A DNA stretch of 64,000 nucleotides from Propionibacteriales bacterium (GTDB taxonomy: Bacteria; Actinomycetota; Actinomycetes; Propionibacteriales; Nocardioidaceae), in assembly GCA_026392455.1 (NCBI GenBank), contig JAPLCB010000008.1, positions 1-64,000 of the forward strand. Reading direction: 5' to 3'. Of the stretch, positions 63,409-64,000 are shown piece after piece. Every line of letters starts with the position of its first letter. Position 1 is the first letter of the stretch. The notes under the pieces are model-generated. The model saw nothing but the letters and a program-made list of their open reading frames with translations, was not told where the DNA came from and ran no database searches. Made by a program: the position numbers and the translations under genes.

Positions 63409-64000
63409 CAGCCCTCCACGCTCTGCCCGTTCTGGACGCTCTGCCCATTTTGAACAAACGTATTGGCCCGGGTGAGGTCCTCGTCGAAGTCGACCTCGAC
63501 GATCTCGTACTGGGAGATGTCGACGGCCTCGATCCGGACCCCGTCCTTCTCGATCGCCAGCTCCAGGCCGCGCTCGAAGTAGTCCTGGTCGCCGACCTCG
63601 TCGAGCCGGGCGATGAACGCCGCCTTCTCGTCGGCCGAGATGTAGTTGATGCCGACGGCCTCGCCGAGTCCGCCCACGACGCTCTTGGAGAGCTCGTTGA
63701 TGTAGCCGTCCGCGTCGAGGGTGTACTTGACCTCTTCCTCGGCGACCGAGGCGGTGTTCACGCAGACGAAGCTGCGGCCGGCCTCGATCTTGTCGTGGAT
63801 CAGCTGGAGCACCCGCGGGTCGAAGACCACGTCGCCGTTGAGCCAGAGCACGCCGCCCGGCTGGGAGAGGGTGAGTGCCTTGTGCAGGCTCTTGGAGGTG
63901 TTGGTGGAGTCGTAGACCTCGTTGTAGACGAACGAGATGTCCGGCATCGCCTCGATCACCAGGTCGAGCTTGAAGCCGACCACGGCCGTCACGAACACCT
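63408..64000 (-). CDS. LicC-like nucleotidyltransferase (5' end beyond the window)
   Basis: The C-terminal 197 residues of a sugar/choline-phosphate nucleotidyltransferase. FVTAVVGFKLDLVIE is the buried strand after the start region, FVYNEVYDSTNTSKSLHKAL matches the LicC-type loop, and WLNGDVVFDPRVL carries the catalytic Asp. The tail has a repeated NGQSV unit. Coupled to the LicD-like gene, so a CDP-activated alcohol is probably made here and used there. The gene begins past position 64000. Confidence 0.75.
   Translation of the reverse strand, partial: VFVTAVVGFKLDLVIEAMPDISFVYNEVYDSTNTSKSLHKALTLSQPGGVLWLNGDVVFDPRVLQLIHDKIEAGRSFVCVNTASVAEEEVKYTLDADGYINELSKSVVGGLGEAVGINYISADEKAAFIARLDEVGDQDYFERGLELAIEKDGVRIEAVDISQYEIVEVDFDEDLTRANTFVQNGQSVQNGQSVEG

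Overview
The window is a 64 kb piece of a very GC-rich chromosome from a motile member of the Actinomycetota, most like Nocardioides and relatives. The case for this rests on a WhiB-family regulator with an AT-hook, a mycoredoxin, an AdnAB helicase-nuclease pair, several actinobacterial DUF families (DUF2342, DUF3107, DUF5302, DUF5679, DUF6758), frequent GTG starts and stop/start overlaps, together with a compact flagellar-chemotaxis block. No tRNA, rRNA, CRISPR array or insertion sequence was recognised. Family names are recalled from sequence features; no database search was run.

Layout. (1) 1-14.6 kb is motility. A minus-strand operon cheA-cheW-MCP is followed by a secreted SGNH hydrolase, and a second minus-strand operon holds flgN-flgK-flgL-fliW-csrA. 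Divergent from it runs the plus-strand series fliA-fliC-fliD-fliS-fliT-like. Three matches to one sigma-28 pattern (TCAA, 15 nt, then (G/C)CCGATGG or a near variant) lie before cheA, flgN and fliC. The fliC leader has the layout expected of a CsrA target. (2) 14.6-26.6 kb is a housekeeping stretch: moaE, a DUF2342 zincin-like protein, Nudix, lipoprotein, YgjP-like and PHP genes with a DnaA-box cluster upstream, a crotonase, DUF5679, a cyclodehydratase-like protein, an ABC1 kinase, whiB7 with a full attenuation leader, uvrD2 and mycoredoxin. (3) 26.6-40.4 kb mixes core genes (nudC, an M3 peptidase) with surface genes: an acyltransferase, a membrane glycosyltransferase-TPR fusion, a lipoprotein-type sortase translationally coupled to a secreted repeat protein, a GT2-TPR protein, and a 972-residue collagen-like secreted protein. 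(4) 40.5-56.2 kb returns to core functions: adnB-adnA, an HNH (DUF222) protein, an alkyltransferase-like protein, a secreted trypsin-like protease, moeZ, a TetR regulator, DUF3107, a ferritin-like protein, a DEAD-box helicase, an L,D-transpeptidase and an orphan ParA. (5) 56.2-64 kb has an SDR, MarC, DUF6758, a histidine phosphatase, an MFS transporter, DUF5302, an acyl-CoA dehydrogenase, and a cell-surface pair: a LicD-like/methyltransferase fusion plus a LicC-like nucleotidyltransferase that runs off the window end.

As recalled, the order DUF2342, cyclodehydratase-like, ABC1, whiB7, uvrD2, mycoredoxin, nudC, adnB, adnA, alkyltransferase-like, moeZ/moeB, TetR, DUF3107, ferritin-like, RhlE, ParA, phosphatase resembles the Mycobacterium tuberculosis Rv3195-Rv3214 neighbourhood. 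The surface genes would then be lineage-specific insertions into a conserved backbone. The most informative non-coding feature is the whiB7 leader: promoter, 58-codon upstream ORF, antiterminator and terminator are all visible, and a small basic protein is coupled to the 3' end of whiB7.
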